Position numbers and translations under genes: made by a program
Notes under the pieces: generated by a model
Databases searched by the model: none
Told to the model about the DNA's origin: nothing
Seen by the model: only the letters and a program-made list of their open reading frames with translations
NCBI GenBank assembly: GCA_009760855.2
Contig: WPIO01000005.1
Span: 13,010,001 to 13,074,000 of the forward strand
Origin: Cristatella mucedo
Lineage: Eukaryota; Bryozoa; Phylactolaemata; Cristatellidae
Length of the DNA: 64,000 nt
Direction: 5' to 3'
In this document: one piece after another, positions 12,101-22,315 of the stretch
Position numbering within the stretch: the stretch's first letter is position 1
Layout of the letters: every line of letters begins with the position of its first letter

Positions 12101-15100
12101 GCTTCTATCAAATTCTTGAAGTTGCAAATCAACAAGCTTGTTTCGCTTTTCGGAATCCAACAGTCTAGAAATACCTCGTACAAACCTTAAATCCTTTGGA
12201 GACCGTGCATTTAGCTCGTATGCTCCCACAGCCTGGAACTCCCTCCCGACCTGCATCAGAACATCCCCTGACCTGACCACATTTAAAAGAAACTTAAAAA
12301 CACACCTATTTAGGACAGCATTTAGTGGGTCCTTGTGATTCGTCCTCGATGTGCTTATGCGTGCTGACACTGTGCATGCTGCCACTAACCACATTTGCAT
12401 GCTGACCCAGTGCATGTAACCCCTAACCATGTTATTCATTTTGTTTGTTTTTCAAGCATGATTTTACTTACTATTCTATTGCGTATCACTTTGCAGCAAA
12501 TGTAAAGCGCCTAGAAAGAGATTAAGTTCTCTGAGGGCGCTTTATCAAGTGCAATATTATTATTATTATTATTTTGGGGATTGACGATGTACAAGTGAGA
12601 CTATCATCAACTAAACGGCAAGCTGTCTGACTATCTTCGATGCATTTATGTAGATGCTTGTCTGAATTGCTAGTCGTTAGAAAAATTGGAGCTGCATCCT
12701 CCAGGGTCTGGGCAATGGTCTTCCCTATACATCGGGTGCTAATTTGTCAGACTGGTGTAACTTCGTCTTAAAATAATTCATTTCTTCAAAAGATTGCCTG
12801 AAAATACATGACTAAATATAATAGCTATTCCCTGGTACACACACAAGTGATATAGATCCTATTGAACTGATCGCCTGGGCACGGTGTACGCTGTTGGAGC
12901 ATACCTCACCATCTTCCATGCTTTAGGTGCCACGACAGTGGACAACAGGGACTCTTAACGGCCTGTTGCTTGGGCCATAAGAGCCTCAGGCTCTTGGTGA
13001 TGTCGCCAGCTGAGCTGGTCAAGTACAATGCCGGGCCATTATTTTGCATGCTAGGTGTCCGTGCCTTGGACGTCTTGATAGGTCCCAGGCTTTGACAAGT
13101 AAAAAGAAGTGGCAGGTGTGCTGGTTTGTTTAGTGCATGTTTTCAAATGCTCTTGTAAATTTTCCCTTTTGCATTGAATAACAGGGCAGCGTAATAACAG
13201 GCATTAATCAATTGATGGCAGGATTTAGGGGAAGGCTAGAAACGCCGCAGGAAACGAGTCAGCCGCAGAGTGATGCCAGAGAAAAAAGAATGGGCCGCTG
13301 AGAGGGACAAGCCAGAGCAAAAGAGTGAAGGTTCCTAAAAGTAAGACATCGCTGTTCGTTCTTCAGGAATGATTTCCCCTTAACCTTCAATAGCGGAGCT
13401 TAAACGTTCAAAGCTTAAACGTTCAAGCGCATCCAACCGCTCGGCTGACCTAGAGCGATTCTTAGCTAGACTATTTAGTCAACTGCCAGGAGCCAACAAG
13501 CTTCGATCGAAAGTGAAGGCAGCCACGCCTACGGGTGGCAGCCCGCGCTGACAGTGACGACCGAGTCGGGATGAGCAGGGGGGTGGGAAAATGAGCAAGC
13601 TGCTGGGGTGCCGACGCAAGGCTTGCCGTCTGGCCGCCCTGCCCTAACTAATGTGCTAATGTGGCTTCGACGCTAACGTGGCCACGTGTCATACTGCAAG
13701 TGCAGGACGCTTTACGCTGCTGACCGGAAATGTGGCGCCCACGAGGCAGACATACGCTCGCCGGCTACGGCCAGCCGGCGAGCGATTAGTAGGGAGGGGC
13801 ACGTGTGGCTGGCATGGAGGCGGAGGTCTACTAGCCGGCTTACCGAGCTGCCGAAGAAAGCCTCGTACTGTGCGCTCCGTGACACATCGCTGCGAGCTGA
13901 CAAAGCGCCGCAGGTCTCCGCCTGAGCAGTACTCCATAATCAGATACACGAAATGGTCATCCCACTGCAAGAGAACGAATGCACAAAGAACGTGCACGAC
14001 ATCTGCCCATGGCAGCAGCTATGACACACACTGCCTACCATTAGCATGGACCACCGATTACTCGTTAATCGCAAAGCCAAAATGGCAGATACAGCACTTG
14101 ACGTGAGAGTGAGCAATGCAGACGTGCTGCTGAACGAGCACTCTCACGGCCCTACGGACCTTAAGTCGGGGGGGGGGGTAGAATGCTTGCTCTTCACGAC
14201 CCAGTGTTATGCTGTGCTATATAAATGAGACAGCTTGATCAGTTAACCTTTACTTGTTTACGGCCCAAAGTCGAGCATGACTCTGCAACACGGAACTGCC
14301 CATGAGGGCCTGCTTAGATAAGAGTACGACAGCCAAATCAGTTCCTGCATTTGTGACCCCACGTCTAGATCATTGCAATTCCCTTTATTTAGACTACCGG
14401 TCTGTGCCCTTAATAATCCCCAACTGGTGCAAAACTCGTCGGTTTTTCTTGTCTGTCATCAACGACTTTGCTGCCACTTCACCCAACTTCCATGCCTCAC
14501 GGGCTCCCTATCAAGCATCAAATCAATTTCAAGATCCTCGGTCTCGCTTACAGGTAACTTCACTCGTGTCGTATCAGCCTACATGTCCGACCTCCTCGCT
14601 CATACAGCGTGCCCTTGCACCACCTGCTAGCCAGCATCTAGTAATCTTGTGTAGTTCCTCGCAGTAAATGGAAATCTTTGGGTGTGATAGTGCCTTCAGC
14701 TCTATCGCACCGAAATTCTGGAGCTCGAGCTTCTGGCTAAGGTTACTACTAGCAATGAGTGCTAACTCAGCTTTTAAGTCTCGACTCAAGACTCCGCATC
14801 TGTTCTGCTTCGGTTTCCCTTCGCCTCACCGACTTTGTCGTTTTTGTTCCAGTGCACTCGCTTTGAGTGCTAACCGTGCGTACGAGTCAGCGAAAGTGCC
14901 TAGGCATAGATCTTACTAGCCGGTTGCTCTGAGTGACTTTTCGTTTGCTTTTGAATACTGGCCTAAGCGGAACACTTCTTTTTTGCTAATGCATGGTTGA
15001 TACCGTGCACGTCGCCAGCCTTTCGGTATGTATTCTCGCAGCAAGCTGTAAAGTGCATGAACAGAGATCAAGTACTCTTGTGATGCAATACAAACAGCCT

Positions 15101-15530
15101 ACTGTTATTCCTCTTAATGTCATACAACGAACCAACGAGCAGCTACAATAAATAAGCTCAGGTAGATCTCAAAACACAAAAAAGCTCAATGCTCGATATT
15201 CTCACTTGTCGAAGATTGCTGGCGACTCATAGAGTGCAGGTGCAGAGTTACTTGCATTCAACATAAAAAACTTATTTTGACACCAGTAACCCGGTTGCTA
15301 CCGATCGGCAAAATAAGAAGGTATATAATGGGCTTAACATTAACTTCGACTTGACCAGTCCACTGTATTGTGAGCCAGTTGGAGGCTGGTTTGGTCATGT
15401 GGTTAAGATGCTCACCACGAACCAAGGTCGAGGTGGATGTATCTGATGACGAGGTCGTGGGCTCGAGCCCTGCGGCATACGCGAAGCCCCTGAAAAGTTC
15501 TCTTAGGACGATATTGAAATGAATTATATA

Positions 15531-15580
<50 letters not shown>

Positions 15581-16221
15581 ATTCATATATATATATATAA
15601 GGTGTCTGTTCACATTGTTGTCTGCAGAGAGACTAAAGCCGCACGTTAGCACGGACACGCATAACTGCCTGAAGCGTCCTTAAGCTAGGTCCACAACATT
15701 AATGAGAAGCAAAACGCTGCACGCATTCTCGGGCGCGATGCTGAGCTACCGCACAGCACCTCCGCCCTTGTGTCTAGGTAAGCGCGAGACTCACCTCGAA
15801 ATCCTTCAGGTCGACTATATACTCATGGCGAAGGGTTTTGAGCAACTCGATTTCCGTCAGCAGGTTATCTTTCGATATTTCGTTCAGGCTGCTTTTCAGT
15901 ATGCATTTTATCGCCACTGCCTCCCGGTCGCCGACCTTAAACGCGGGGGACGGCGAGGGCGTCGCGCGAATGAGCTTAAAGCCACTAGCCCGGTCACCCT
16001 GCTGGGGCTGAAGCCACGCGCGGAAGCCGTTCAAACAGCGGCGCGGCAGCGTGCTGGATCAGGAACGCTCTCCGCCGAGGACGGTCGCTTGCGGATACCT
16101 TGCTGAAAGCCTTGTAAACGGCTGCGTACGTTCCCGCACCTAGCTTCTCTGCGAGTACATAGTTCTTAGGCCTCGGAACAGGCCTCGCCGCACCAGACGT
16201 CGGTCTGAGCAGCAACGTCAT
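5999..16221 (-). CDS. ULK3: Serine/threonine kinase ULK3, 5' five exons (3' part off-window)
   Basis: Five minus-strand exons join in phase: 16221-16099, 15935-15795, 13964-13844, 10577-10473 and 6142-5999. All introns are GT-AG. The joined product is about 211 residues and covers kinase subdomains I to IX: glycine loop [19 protein letters not shown] lysine, alpha-C glutamate in LLTEIELL, hinge [11 protein letters not shown], catalytic loop [16 protein letters not shown], and [20 protein letters not shown]. The last stretch and the HxDLKPQN loop are close to vertebrate ULK3, an ATG1/ULK-family kinase linked to autophagy, Hedgehog signalling through GLI proteins, and abscission control. The rest of the kinase and the two MIT domains expected in ULK3 lie beyond position 1. 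The chosen start, 16221, leaves about 22 residues before the kinase, as in the family; the frame is open to another ATG at 16383. The introns (0.16 to 4.3 kb) are full of repeats. Confidence 0.93.
7262..7420 (+). repeat. Minisatellite, five units of about 30-33 bp
   Basis: Diverged tandem units share the core ACAGGTATGTTGCTAAG followed by TCAGTACAA. Units start near 7262, 7295, 7325, 7356 and 7388. The units differ by substitutions and 1-3 bp indels. The array is intronic in ULK3. Confidence 0.75.
7895..8085 (+). mobile_element. LINE 3' tail fragment (group D)
   Basis: Positions 7910-8085 resemble the 3' regions at 30.6-30.84 kb and 34.3-34.44 kb: CATTTGCTAGGT, CTTCCTTTACAGCACATG, then the AAGAAAGAGATTACGTTCTC stem-loop and a TTATTATT-type tail. 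It is 5'-truncated and has no ORF. Confidence 0.6.
8115..8690 (-). pseudogene. Tc1/mariner-like transposase remnant
   Basis: Read on the minus strand across several frames, this stretch has the order of Tc1 landmarks. VLWTD and LFAKS lie near 8370-8440, matching the family's VLWSDESKF region. [12 protein letters not shown] near 8275-8315 corresponds to [27 protein letters not shown] near 8111-8160 corresponds to the QQDNDPKHT motif that contains the second catalytic aspartate. Frameshifts separate the blocks, so the copy is dead. Inverted terminal repeats were not identified. Confidence 0.75.
9318..9482 (+). mobile_element. tRNA-derived SINE, family 1
   Basis: The head resembles a tRNA gene: a box-A-like TGGCACACTAGGTAAGG near 9328 and a box-B-like GGTCGTGGGTTCGATTCCT near 9370. 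A non-tRNA body (GCCACTGCAAGCGGTGGTGA) and a 3' end GCTATACAAAAAGAGGCTG follow. Related copies occur at 20.86 kb (+) and, on minus, at 11.2, 24.5 and 28.5 kb. It is not a functional tRNA, because the acceptor stem does not close. Confidence 0.8.
9595..9740 (+). mobile_element. LINE 3' tail fragment
   Basis: Contains CATGCTTCATTCCAGCATAT followed by AGAAAGAGATTGAGTTCTC and a decayed tail. It is 5'-truncated and non-coding. Confidence 0.55.
9741..9842 (+). mobile_element. LINE 3' tail fragment, second tandem copy
   Basis: A second CTTTTCAGCATATGAAAAGT and AAGAAAGAGTTTTAGTTCTC module follows directly on the previous one and ends in a TTATTATTATTATT tail. Either two insertions at one site or a tandem duplication would give this arrangement. 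Confidence 0.55.
10192..10218 (+). repeat. Homopolymer G27
   Basis: Twenty-seven consecutive G residues lie about 250 bp downstream of ULK3 exon 4 in the intron. On the ULK3 transcript strand this is poly(C). The length may be a sequencing approximation. Confidence 0.8.
10473..10577 (-). CDS. ULK3: ULK3 coding exon 4 (catalytic loop)
   Basis: This exon is too short to stand out as an ORF. Its acceptor is CTTCAAATAG and its donor GTGAGT. It encodes [20 protein letters not shown] and continues NILLSS. The HRD motif reads HMD; the catalytic aspartate, lysine and asparagine are kept. The junctions restore alanine on entry and the aspartate of DFG on exit. Confidence 0.9.
11180..11330 (-). mobile_element. 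tRNA-derived SINE, family 1
   Basis: The reverse complement carries the box-B-like TGGGTTCGAGCCCAGTGGCC, a diverged body and a 3' end AGGCTGTTAAATCGGC, matching the copy at 9.3 kb. It lies in ULK3 intron 3. Confidence 0.65.
11885..11985 (+). mobile_element. LINE A tail-only insertion
   Basis: Contains TGCTTTCTTTGCAGCAAATG, the stem-loop AAGTGCCTAGAAAGAGATTG, and an ATT microsatellite. No coding part remains. Confidence 0.75.
12138..12580 (+). mobile_element. LINE A copy 2 (3' 440 bp)
   Basis: The open frame 12138-12338 encodes the last 66 residues of the family A protein ([20 protein letters not shown] near its start, [18 protein letters not shown] at its end), nearly identical to the copy at 44.6 kb. 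The 3' UTR, stem-loop and ATT tail follow. It is a young, strongly 5'-truncated insertion within ULK3 intron 3. Confidence 0.85.
13844..13964 (-). CDS. ULK3: ULK3 coding exon 3
   Basis: This exon enters in phase 0 after a CTCTTGCAG acceptor and leaves in phase 1 at GTAAGC. It encodes the hinge and alpha-D region ([19 protein letters not shown]) and part of alpha-E. Confidence 0.92.
14178..14250 (+). mobile_element. SINE family 1 remnant
   Basis: Only the tail region is recognisable (GCTATATAAATGAGACAGCT), preceded by a G-run at about 14168. The match is weak. Confidence 0.4.
14300..15125 (+). mobile_element. LINE group C fragment, decayed
   Basis: The sequence reads as a broken RT thumb and C-terminal region ([14 protein letters not shown], then [16 protein letters not shown] in another frame) and continues to a 3' stem-loop (AAAGTGCATGAACAGAGATC). 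It parallels 24.29-25.11 kb over much of its length. Multiple frameshifts are present. Confidence 0.65.
15384..15600 (+). mobile_element. tRNA-derived SINE, family 2, with long AT tail
   Basis: A tRNA-like head (GTCATGTGGTTAAGATGCTC; box-B-like GGTCGTGGGCTCGAGCCCTG) is followed by the shared stem-loop remnant (GAAGCCCCTGAAAAGTTCTC) and a TGAATTATATATA tail that has grown into a 70-bp AT tract. Confidence 0.8.
15521..15598. repeat. AT-rich palindrome (TA)n
   Basis: GAATTATATAT near 15522 and ATATATAATTC near 15574 are inverted copies around a (TA)n core broken by two TG steps. The whole stretch could form a cruciform. It is the tail of the SINE above, apparently duplicated in inverted form. 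Confidence 0.75.
15795..15935 (-). CDS. ULK3: ULK3 coding exon 2
   Basis: This exon has 47 codons, phase 0 at both ends, with acceptor TTTAAG and donor GTGAGT. It holds the catalytic lysine (VAIKCILK), the alpha-C helix with its conserved glutamate ([12 protein letters not shown]), and the [12 protein letters not shown] strand. Confidence 0.92.
16099..16221 (-). CDS. ULK3: ULK3 coding exon 1
   Basis: This exon has 41 codons: the start, a short basic and proline-containing N terminus, and the ATP-binding glycine loop ([11 protein letters not shown]). The donor GTATCC follows AAG in phase 0. An in-frame ATG at 16383 would add 54 residues rich in R and C; the shorter start better matches known family lengths. 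Confidence 0.88.
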
Positions 16222-16900
16222 TCGCAAGCATTTGTGAACAGCAAGTCGCACAGCAGCGCCGCCGCTCAGGGTTTCCCAGCAATCGGGCCTCCCGTCACCA
16301 AGATGACTCTGCAACTTGTGCTTCCGGCATCGCGTCTCGTTTATTTTTTGGCTAAGTCGACGATGGGCGTAGCGGACTTGCATCCGGTCTCTTGATCTAA
16401 AAAGCAGGATAAGCGCCTCAAGCTGGCGGAAATCATGCAGCGCCGCTTTTGCGCTTCAGACTCAGGTCAGTCGAGTAGGACCTAGCTTTTGCTTGTTTCG
16501 GCTTGGGCAGCTGGGGGGGGGGCGGGGAGGGGTGGGAGTGGGAGGGGGGAAGCTGGCCGGATGGTTGGTTAGTCTTAAAGTTTAGAAAACGGCTGCAGTT
16601 GAAATACCCGGTCCCAACTGCCAGTACGGATTGTATAAGGAGATATTAATGATCACTGACATACAATATGAGATGTTAGCTTGAGGACCTCGGCCAAAAC
16701 AGCGGACTGCAAGATTCGGTAGACGTGGAGTCAAAAAGTGAAAACTGAAGGTCACCGGACTCAAACAGCCGTGGTTTATTGTTTGATTAGGACCACCGCT
16801 GGCATGTTGATTTATCTGCTTAATAGTCGGTTTATGGATATATGAGGCCTCGATGTAACCAACTCCTGCTTTTGTGACGGAACATCACTAGAGCTGTGCG
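16222..16900. promoter_or_regulatory. ULK3 5' flank, GC-rich, with G-runs
   Basis: No gene is seen. The first 200 bp are GC-rich and CpG-rich, as expected for a transcription start region. A G-rich stretch at 16513-16550 has several runs of 5-9 G. No TATA box is evident. The transcription start is not determined. Confidence 0.4.
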
Positions 16901-19030
16901 AGCCCGAAGCTTTGCTATTTAATGTAGCTTCTCGCCTAACCGCTGATGTTTTAGTGCTCACCGGTACTCTAATGCTCACCGCACCTGGCCGTGGAGGGCC
17001 GGTGACATGTTTTCGCAGGCCGTTACCGTCGATTGCCGTGCATTGCCCTTGCATGTACGTTCAAGATTGGTTGATAGGATGCGGTTGCACTTTTAATATA
17101 GCACACTGTTAGGCAAGAAAGATTTCTCCCAACAGCTTAGTTTGTAATTGTAGCAGACAATCACAGATTGCTGTATTGTCTCGGGCAATTGCCATGGATT
17201 GCCCAAGGTTGAACGCGAAAAAGGACAGCGTGTGCGCCCACAGTGAGCGTTATGTGGTAGGATAATAACAAATTCAAACCGCCGATTTCCAGCAAACTTA
17301 AAACCAGATTGCTGCAGAGACCGAGCCATTGCCGTCGATTGCCGTGCATTGCCCTCGATTGTGCCTTCGTCGATTGCTTAAAGGATGTGGTTGCACTTTT
17401 AATGCAGTGTAGTGCAATACGCAAGAAAAGTTGGAGCTTCTCTCAGCAACTGTCGGTCCATTTGTAACGGACCTATATGGATTGGCGTATTTATCCGGGC
17501 CATTGTCGTCGATTGCAGTGCGTTGCCGTCGATTTAACGCACACAGTGAGTGAACATTATGCGCGCGAACAGGTATATGTTACATGGAATGAGAGTTGCA
17601 GTTTATTGCAACCAATCTCGTCCATTTTCCACGGATTTCGCTTTCGGCCTCTACCATTGCCGTAGATTGCCGTGCATTGCCTGAGATTGTACGAGCGCAA
17701 TTACTTAAAATAATGTGGTTAACTTTAACCAATGTGCTTTGTAGCATGCATTACAAATTGGAGCATTGCGAAACCAATTTCAGCGCATTTTGCATCAGAT
17801 TGCTATACATTGAGGTATTGGCGCGGGCCATTGCAGTCATCGCTGCCGAATGATCGAGGCAATTTCAATGAAATTATGGGATTAGAAAATAACCAAAAAT
17901 TAGAGCAACGTGCAATCACTATTAGAGCTTGAAGTGTACACACTGTGCATGCTGCCACTAACCACATTTGCATGCCGACCCTGTGCATGTCGCCCCTAAC
18001 CATGTTATTCATGTTTATCAAGCGTGATATTACTCACCGTTCAATCGCGCTTCCCTTTGCAGCAAATGTGAAGTGCCTAGAAAGAGATTGAGTTCTCCGA
18101 GGGGCTTTATCAAGTGCATTATTATTTTTTATTATATTATTACGTATTCTAGCCGCTTTTCGGCGGGTTGCGGTACATTGACGTACTGGCTCGGGCCGTT
18201 GCAGTCGGTTGCAATTCATTGCATGAGGGAGCGTGTGCGCAACAGAGCTTAATTTTGTGGGTGCACTTTGAACTGAGTCTAGTCCTATATGCAATGTCAA
18301 TTAGAGCTTCACGATGGCGATTTGAGGATGATTTGCAGTAGAATAGAGTGGATTGCGGTAGTTTTCAGGTCATTTCAAGCGATTGTTGCCCATGGCCACA
18401 GTGCGAGGATACACAATTTTTTTAATTTTACGTGGTCGGGCATACCGCACGGTGCACTTTCATAGGCAATACAAACTGGAGCTCGGTGCTATGTATTTCG
18501 TGAATTGCACGAACGAACGGCTGAACGAACGGCTGTGCCAATGCAAGTGAATTTTTTTCAGTGCAATTGTCGCAGTGTGCTGTCATATGCAATCAAAAAA
18601 GGAGCTTTTTGAACTGTATTTCTTTTATTGTGCGGTGGAATGCAGTGGATTGCGATATTGGCCTGGGGCACTACAATGTTATTTCAGTGGACCTCGTGAG
18701 AACGCGTGAGCGGAATCTCGCGAAATTTTCTGGGTACATTGTGCGCGTAGCATAGTTTGATATTCCAAACTCTTTGGATCTGTTCGCAGCCGATTTGAGG
18801 TGGATTTGACGGCAACTCAAATGGATTGTGGCGGATTTCGGTACAGGCGTCCGGCATCAAAGCTCATTTGCATATGTGCGCGTGCTCGCAGCGACATGAA
18901 ATTTGGTGGACAGATAAATTTGAACGTGTACTACAATATCAGCGCAAAATTTGAGCTTAGCCATGCTTACGTCCGGTCGTAGCTAGCAGTTGGAGCGGAT
19001 TGCGGCGGATCGCCGTAATTCGTCGAACCC
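16900..19030 (+). repeat. Degenerate tandem array, about 160-bp units
   Basis: The motif ATTGCCGTCGATTGCCGTGC, or close variants such as GATTGCGGTA, recurs near 17028, 17186, 17330, 17500, 17660, 17825, 18190, 18350, 18650, 18825 and 19000. Spacing is mostly 145-180 bp. A second landmark, GTGGTTGCACTTTTAA, recurs near 17080, 17388, 17713 and 18258. The longer gap between 17825 and 18190 is explained by an inserted LINE tail at 17.94-18.14 kb. Units are strongly diverged. It looks like an old satellite fragment; short open frames inside it are not genes. Confidence 0.7.
17940..18145 (+). mobile_element. LINE A 3' end (about 200 bp) in the satellite array
   Basis: The 3' UTR of family A (ACTGTGCATGCTGCCACTAA), the stem-loop and a TTATT-rich tail interrupt the 160-bp array. 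Removing it restores the spacing of the units. Confidence 0.85.
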
Positions 19031-19174
19031 TCGGCAGTCAATCTGGCAGCCTCCGTGCACCTGCTCTGCTCGCACGGGAGCGTCGGAGTCGGAGGAGTGG
19101 CCGATAAAGTAAGAGCAGCTGTTAGTAGTTCGCCGGCTGCTTGCTGGCTGGCTGGCGGCGGGCAGACCGGCACT

Positions 19175-19430
19175 CAGGGGCGGAGCCAGGGTTTTCTGGT
19201 GGGTGGTGCAGCAAGGGATCTCCAAGCTCCTTCTGATAATAATAATAATGACATAGTTACCGCGTAAGAAAGTTGATGAAAAAAGTTGAAAAATCCATTT
19301 GACTCGTTCCTTTCGCGTCTTCACACTGCTCCTGCCCCTTGGGCATGGGGAAATTAGTGCCAGGATATGCGTAGATACTCGCCTCTGTCCTTGGATGGGG
19401 GGGGGGGGTGCTCCGCCCCGTTGCTGGCGG
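19175..19430. mobile_element. Possible small hAT-type MITE
   Basis: CAGGGGCGGAGCCAGG at 19175 resembles the common hAT terminal motif. An inverted GCTCCGCCCC near 19411-19420 could be the other end. The shared inverted core is only about 10 bp and I could not find an 8-bp target duplication, so this is tentative. An internal AAT microsatellite lies near 19238. Confidence 0.35.
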
Positions 19431-19995
19431 TAAGGTCCACGAGCTACTTCGTTTTCGCTCCAGGCGTAAAGGTTCATGCAGGAAAAAAGTGGATCCCTGC
19501 CGAAGAAAAATCGTCAAAGGCCGTAGCTCATCGAGGTCTCACCTGAAGAGATTAGCTAATCGACAAATAATAAGACGTAATCGGAGCGAGCGCCATAAAG
19601 CAAGGCTTGTGCCGAAGAAGAGGACAAACTCCGCGCGAGAGATTTAAGACGGCGCATATATGGCTGGACGAACGAGCGGCGAGGCGTTAAGCCACGAAGC
19701 GTAGCGGATGAACTCCCGTAGCTCGAGAGTGCATGCCAGGTGGCGCTCGCCCACGTCGGGTCGGCCGTTTTAACGGTAGCAGCTTGGCTACTCGGAAGCC
19801 AGTGCGGAGAGATTATTTTGTAGTTATGCGTGAAAAGAAGTTGCCTCTGGGATATTGATAGATCCAGCAGATATGTGAGCATCACACCACTGGGATGTAA
19901 AATAGCACAACCCTTACGTAGGCTATCTATGGCTCACACAGCGACTCTCATTACTAACCATATCCATAGTGACCGGAAACGCCGAAATCCTTCAG

Positions 19996-20208
19996 TTGGA
20001 TCGGCTACTCGGAAAGATTCTCATTGCAAGCACTTGAATCAATGGAAGTCGCATTGCTATCCCTACATGCTACCAGAGACCTGCACAAAGATACAGTAGA
20101 GATACTGAGAGAGAGCGTCTCGGTCCTTCAGCAGGAACTGGAGAAGTATAAAGCCAAGGCCGAAGGAGTGTCTACCCAGTTCGAAGGTCTCATTCAGCTT
20201 ATAAAACG
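19996..20208 (+). CDS. Coiled-coil exon, probable upstream exon of the 24-31.6 kb gene
   Basis: The open frame encodes an amphipathic, heptad-like stretch (LHKDTVEILRESVSVLQQEL followed by EKYKAKAEGVSTQFEGLIQL) that favours a coiled coil. Acceptors are possible at 19995 (CCTTCAG) or 20030 (CATTGCAAG). The donor after 20208 is GTGCGG, which is weak, but leaves phase 2 and so joins in frame to the exon at 24144 (CG+G gives arginine). Reading through instead gives a stop six codons later, at 20227. I do not recognise the family. Being an independent short gene or a transposon relic remains possible. Confidence 0.5.
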
Positions 20209-20234
20209 GTGCGGGCTCCAGAATTAATGCTGAA

Positions 20235-20400
20235 CTGTTATATTAATACTTTCTTGCATTTGGAGGTTTCTCGTGAACGCTTTGGCGTATCTTCATTAAT
20301 GCCTTGTAGGACCTCTCGTTGCTCCTCCACTGTGCTCTGTCGCACCACCAGCTCCTCGCCTTCCTGTCGTCTCGCCTTCCCTCGCACTAAATCGAAATAT
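20235..20400 (-). other. Antisense open stretch, unrecognised
   Basis: On the minus strand a frame encodes a charged stretch (ARRQEGEELVVRQSTVEEQR) ending at a stop near 20236, preceded by a possible acceptor GATTTAG. It has protein-like composition but no known match and no upstream exon was found. It may be the last exon of a minus gene or a relic. Confidence 0.25.
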
Positions 20401-20539
20401 TTTGGTAATGAATTTGCATCATCAGCTTACCTTTTACCCCAGTGAACATGTCTTTTTTCCTAGAGATCCGAGTGCTTACCCCCGAATGACTCAGTGCGTG
20501 TTACTAGTTCGAGGTACAACTAGCCGGCGACCCTTTGTG

Positions 20540-20680
20540 CGCGTAGATATGCTGGCCTAAGCATGATGCCGTGCATGTCATTAACCCGTGGTCACTGCTT
20601 CTAATGCAGCGAGTGGTAGAGCGCCTGGATATATTTTGTTCTCGTAGGGTGCTATACAAATGACACTGTTGTTATTTGTA
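20540..20680 (+). mobile_element. LINE group C 3' tail fragment
   Basis: Contains GCTGGCCTAAGCATGATGCC and AGCGCCTGGATATATTTTGT with a final GTTGTTATTTG tail, like the ends at 15.1 and 25.1 kb. Confidence 0.5.
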
Positions 20681-20854
20681 TGAGAAAGAAAGCAGTCGTT
20701 CGTCACGAATAATGCGGTTTTGTTCGTCAGGGTCTCATTGAACTATGCAGTGAAGTCTGCGATGAGCTCAAGACCATGTAGCGCTGTTTTAAAAATTAGG
20801 CATACAGGTTTCTTCAATAACTTACGCTGATCCTTCTTGTCAGAGAAGGTGCTC

Positions 20855-20990
20855 GCTCTTCACAACCGAGGTCGTGTGTTCGAATCCTGCGGTGGGCGAT
20901 TCTTTATTGCCAACTGCTAGCGGTGGTGATAGCCGATGATGCTCTTCTGCCGCTATACAAATGAGGCTGTTAAATCCGCTAATATCTCAC
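20855..20990 (+). mobile_element. tRNA-derived SINE, family 1
   Basis: The box-B-like GGTCGTGTGTTCGAATCCTG, the body GCTAGCGGTGGTGATAGCCG and the 3' end CGCTATACAAATGAGGCTG match the copy at 9.3 kb. The 5' part is truncated. Confidence 0.75.
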
Positions 20991-21289
20991 GATGAGTGAG
21001 TCGGTCGATTGTCAATTATCCAAGCACGTGCTCTCAGTTTATATAATCCATAGATTTATGGCAGGATTATTAATAGTGGTGATCTTGTGATTGATTTTTG
21101 CCTAATAGTGAATGGTAATATTTGGTTTTTTAACGGCTGAATTTTCTGCGATACCATAGCATACAGACGCTCGCGACAAAGTATTACTCGCCTCGGCCAT
21201 CATTTCTATGCCTCCAGCACCCAGCTGTACTTACCGGTTAAACCATCCGGATCAGGTGCGATGACTGACAAGCTAATTACCTGCCTTGC

Positions 21290-22315
21290 AAACATTTGAT
21301 TATAGGTCGGTAATGTCCCGAAGCTAAACGATGATAAAACTGAACTTCGCATAGGAAAATCTAAATGCAAGGCTGGAATTAGTGACTTTGCTCTTCTCAG
21401 TAGTGATGCATACTCTTATTTTAACCGTACATTTAGGTTTTTCTATGAGGCATTCGGTTATATCAGTTTTAAAAACATTGGCAACATCCAGGATCAAATG
21501 TCTGCATGGCAAGCATTCAGGTTATCAGTCACCACACCTGACTCGGATTAATCAAATGTTAAGATCAGCTGGGTTTTGGAGGCATTGAAGTGATAGCCCA
21601 AGGGGGGGGGGGGAGAGAGTATGCCTGCTAAGCATTTGGAACTACTTACCGCAATGGCTGGCTAAAGATCTTACCAGCTTCTTGCTTTTGTCTAGACTGT
21701 TCTACGGTAATTTAGTTTTGGTCGGGTTATCGAAAAGCCTTTTAACCTCTACAAGTGATAATGAATACGGCTGCAAGTTAATTAGTAAATCCACATGATT
21801 TATCATGCATCTCTTTTGCTGAAGGAGCTACAATGGCTCCCGATTGATCAGTGGATACAGAGCGAAATTTATACTCTGACCCAAAAGATTCACAATGGCT
21901 GTGGCTCATTCATACCTAGGCTGAGCTGCTGTACCAGTCTCACCCCTTCGTGCCCCCCAGGTCCTGTATGGACAGTGGATTAACAGTTGACCATTGGCAG
22001 CAGAAGCATGTTCTATGCCTTTCTTTTATAGACTTTGAAACTCGCTTCCATTCTTCTTATGCCACATCTGTTCTCATGCTTCCAGCTCTGACGCATATTT
22101 CCTCTGTCTAGTCGTCTTGCTGCTACCTCAATGCTAGTCACTTGCTCGAATGCCCTCCCGACTCAGTTATTGTCCTCACTTTCTTTTTGCTGTGTGAGAC
22201 CAAGTCGGTTGACTTCTGTATGCAAACCGAAAGCAGCTTAGGCTTTGAGTGCACTATAAAGCATACACTCGCTTAGTCTTTGTGACTTTGTGTAGTTACA
22301 GAGATTCATTCATAC
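21290..22315 (+). mobile_element. LINE family B-like copy, highly decayed
   Basis: Broken RT fragments are readable (KLNDDKTELR near 21325-21350, ASLLLKELQWLPIDQWIQSE near 21795-21870). The 3' region (CTGTGTGAGACCAAGTCGGT near 22190, then GACTTTGTGTAGTTACAGAG near 22283) matches the end of family B at 3.5-3.66 kb. Many indels are present. Confidence 0.65.
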
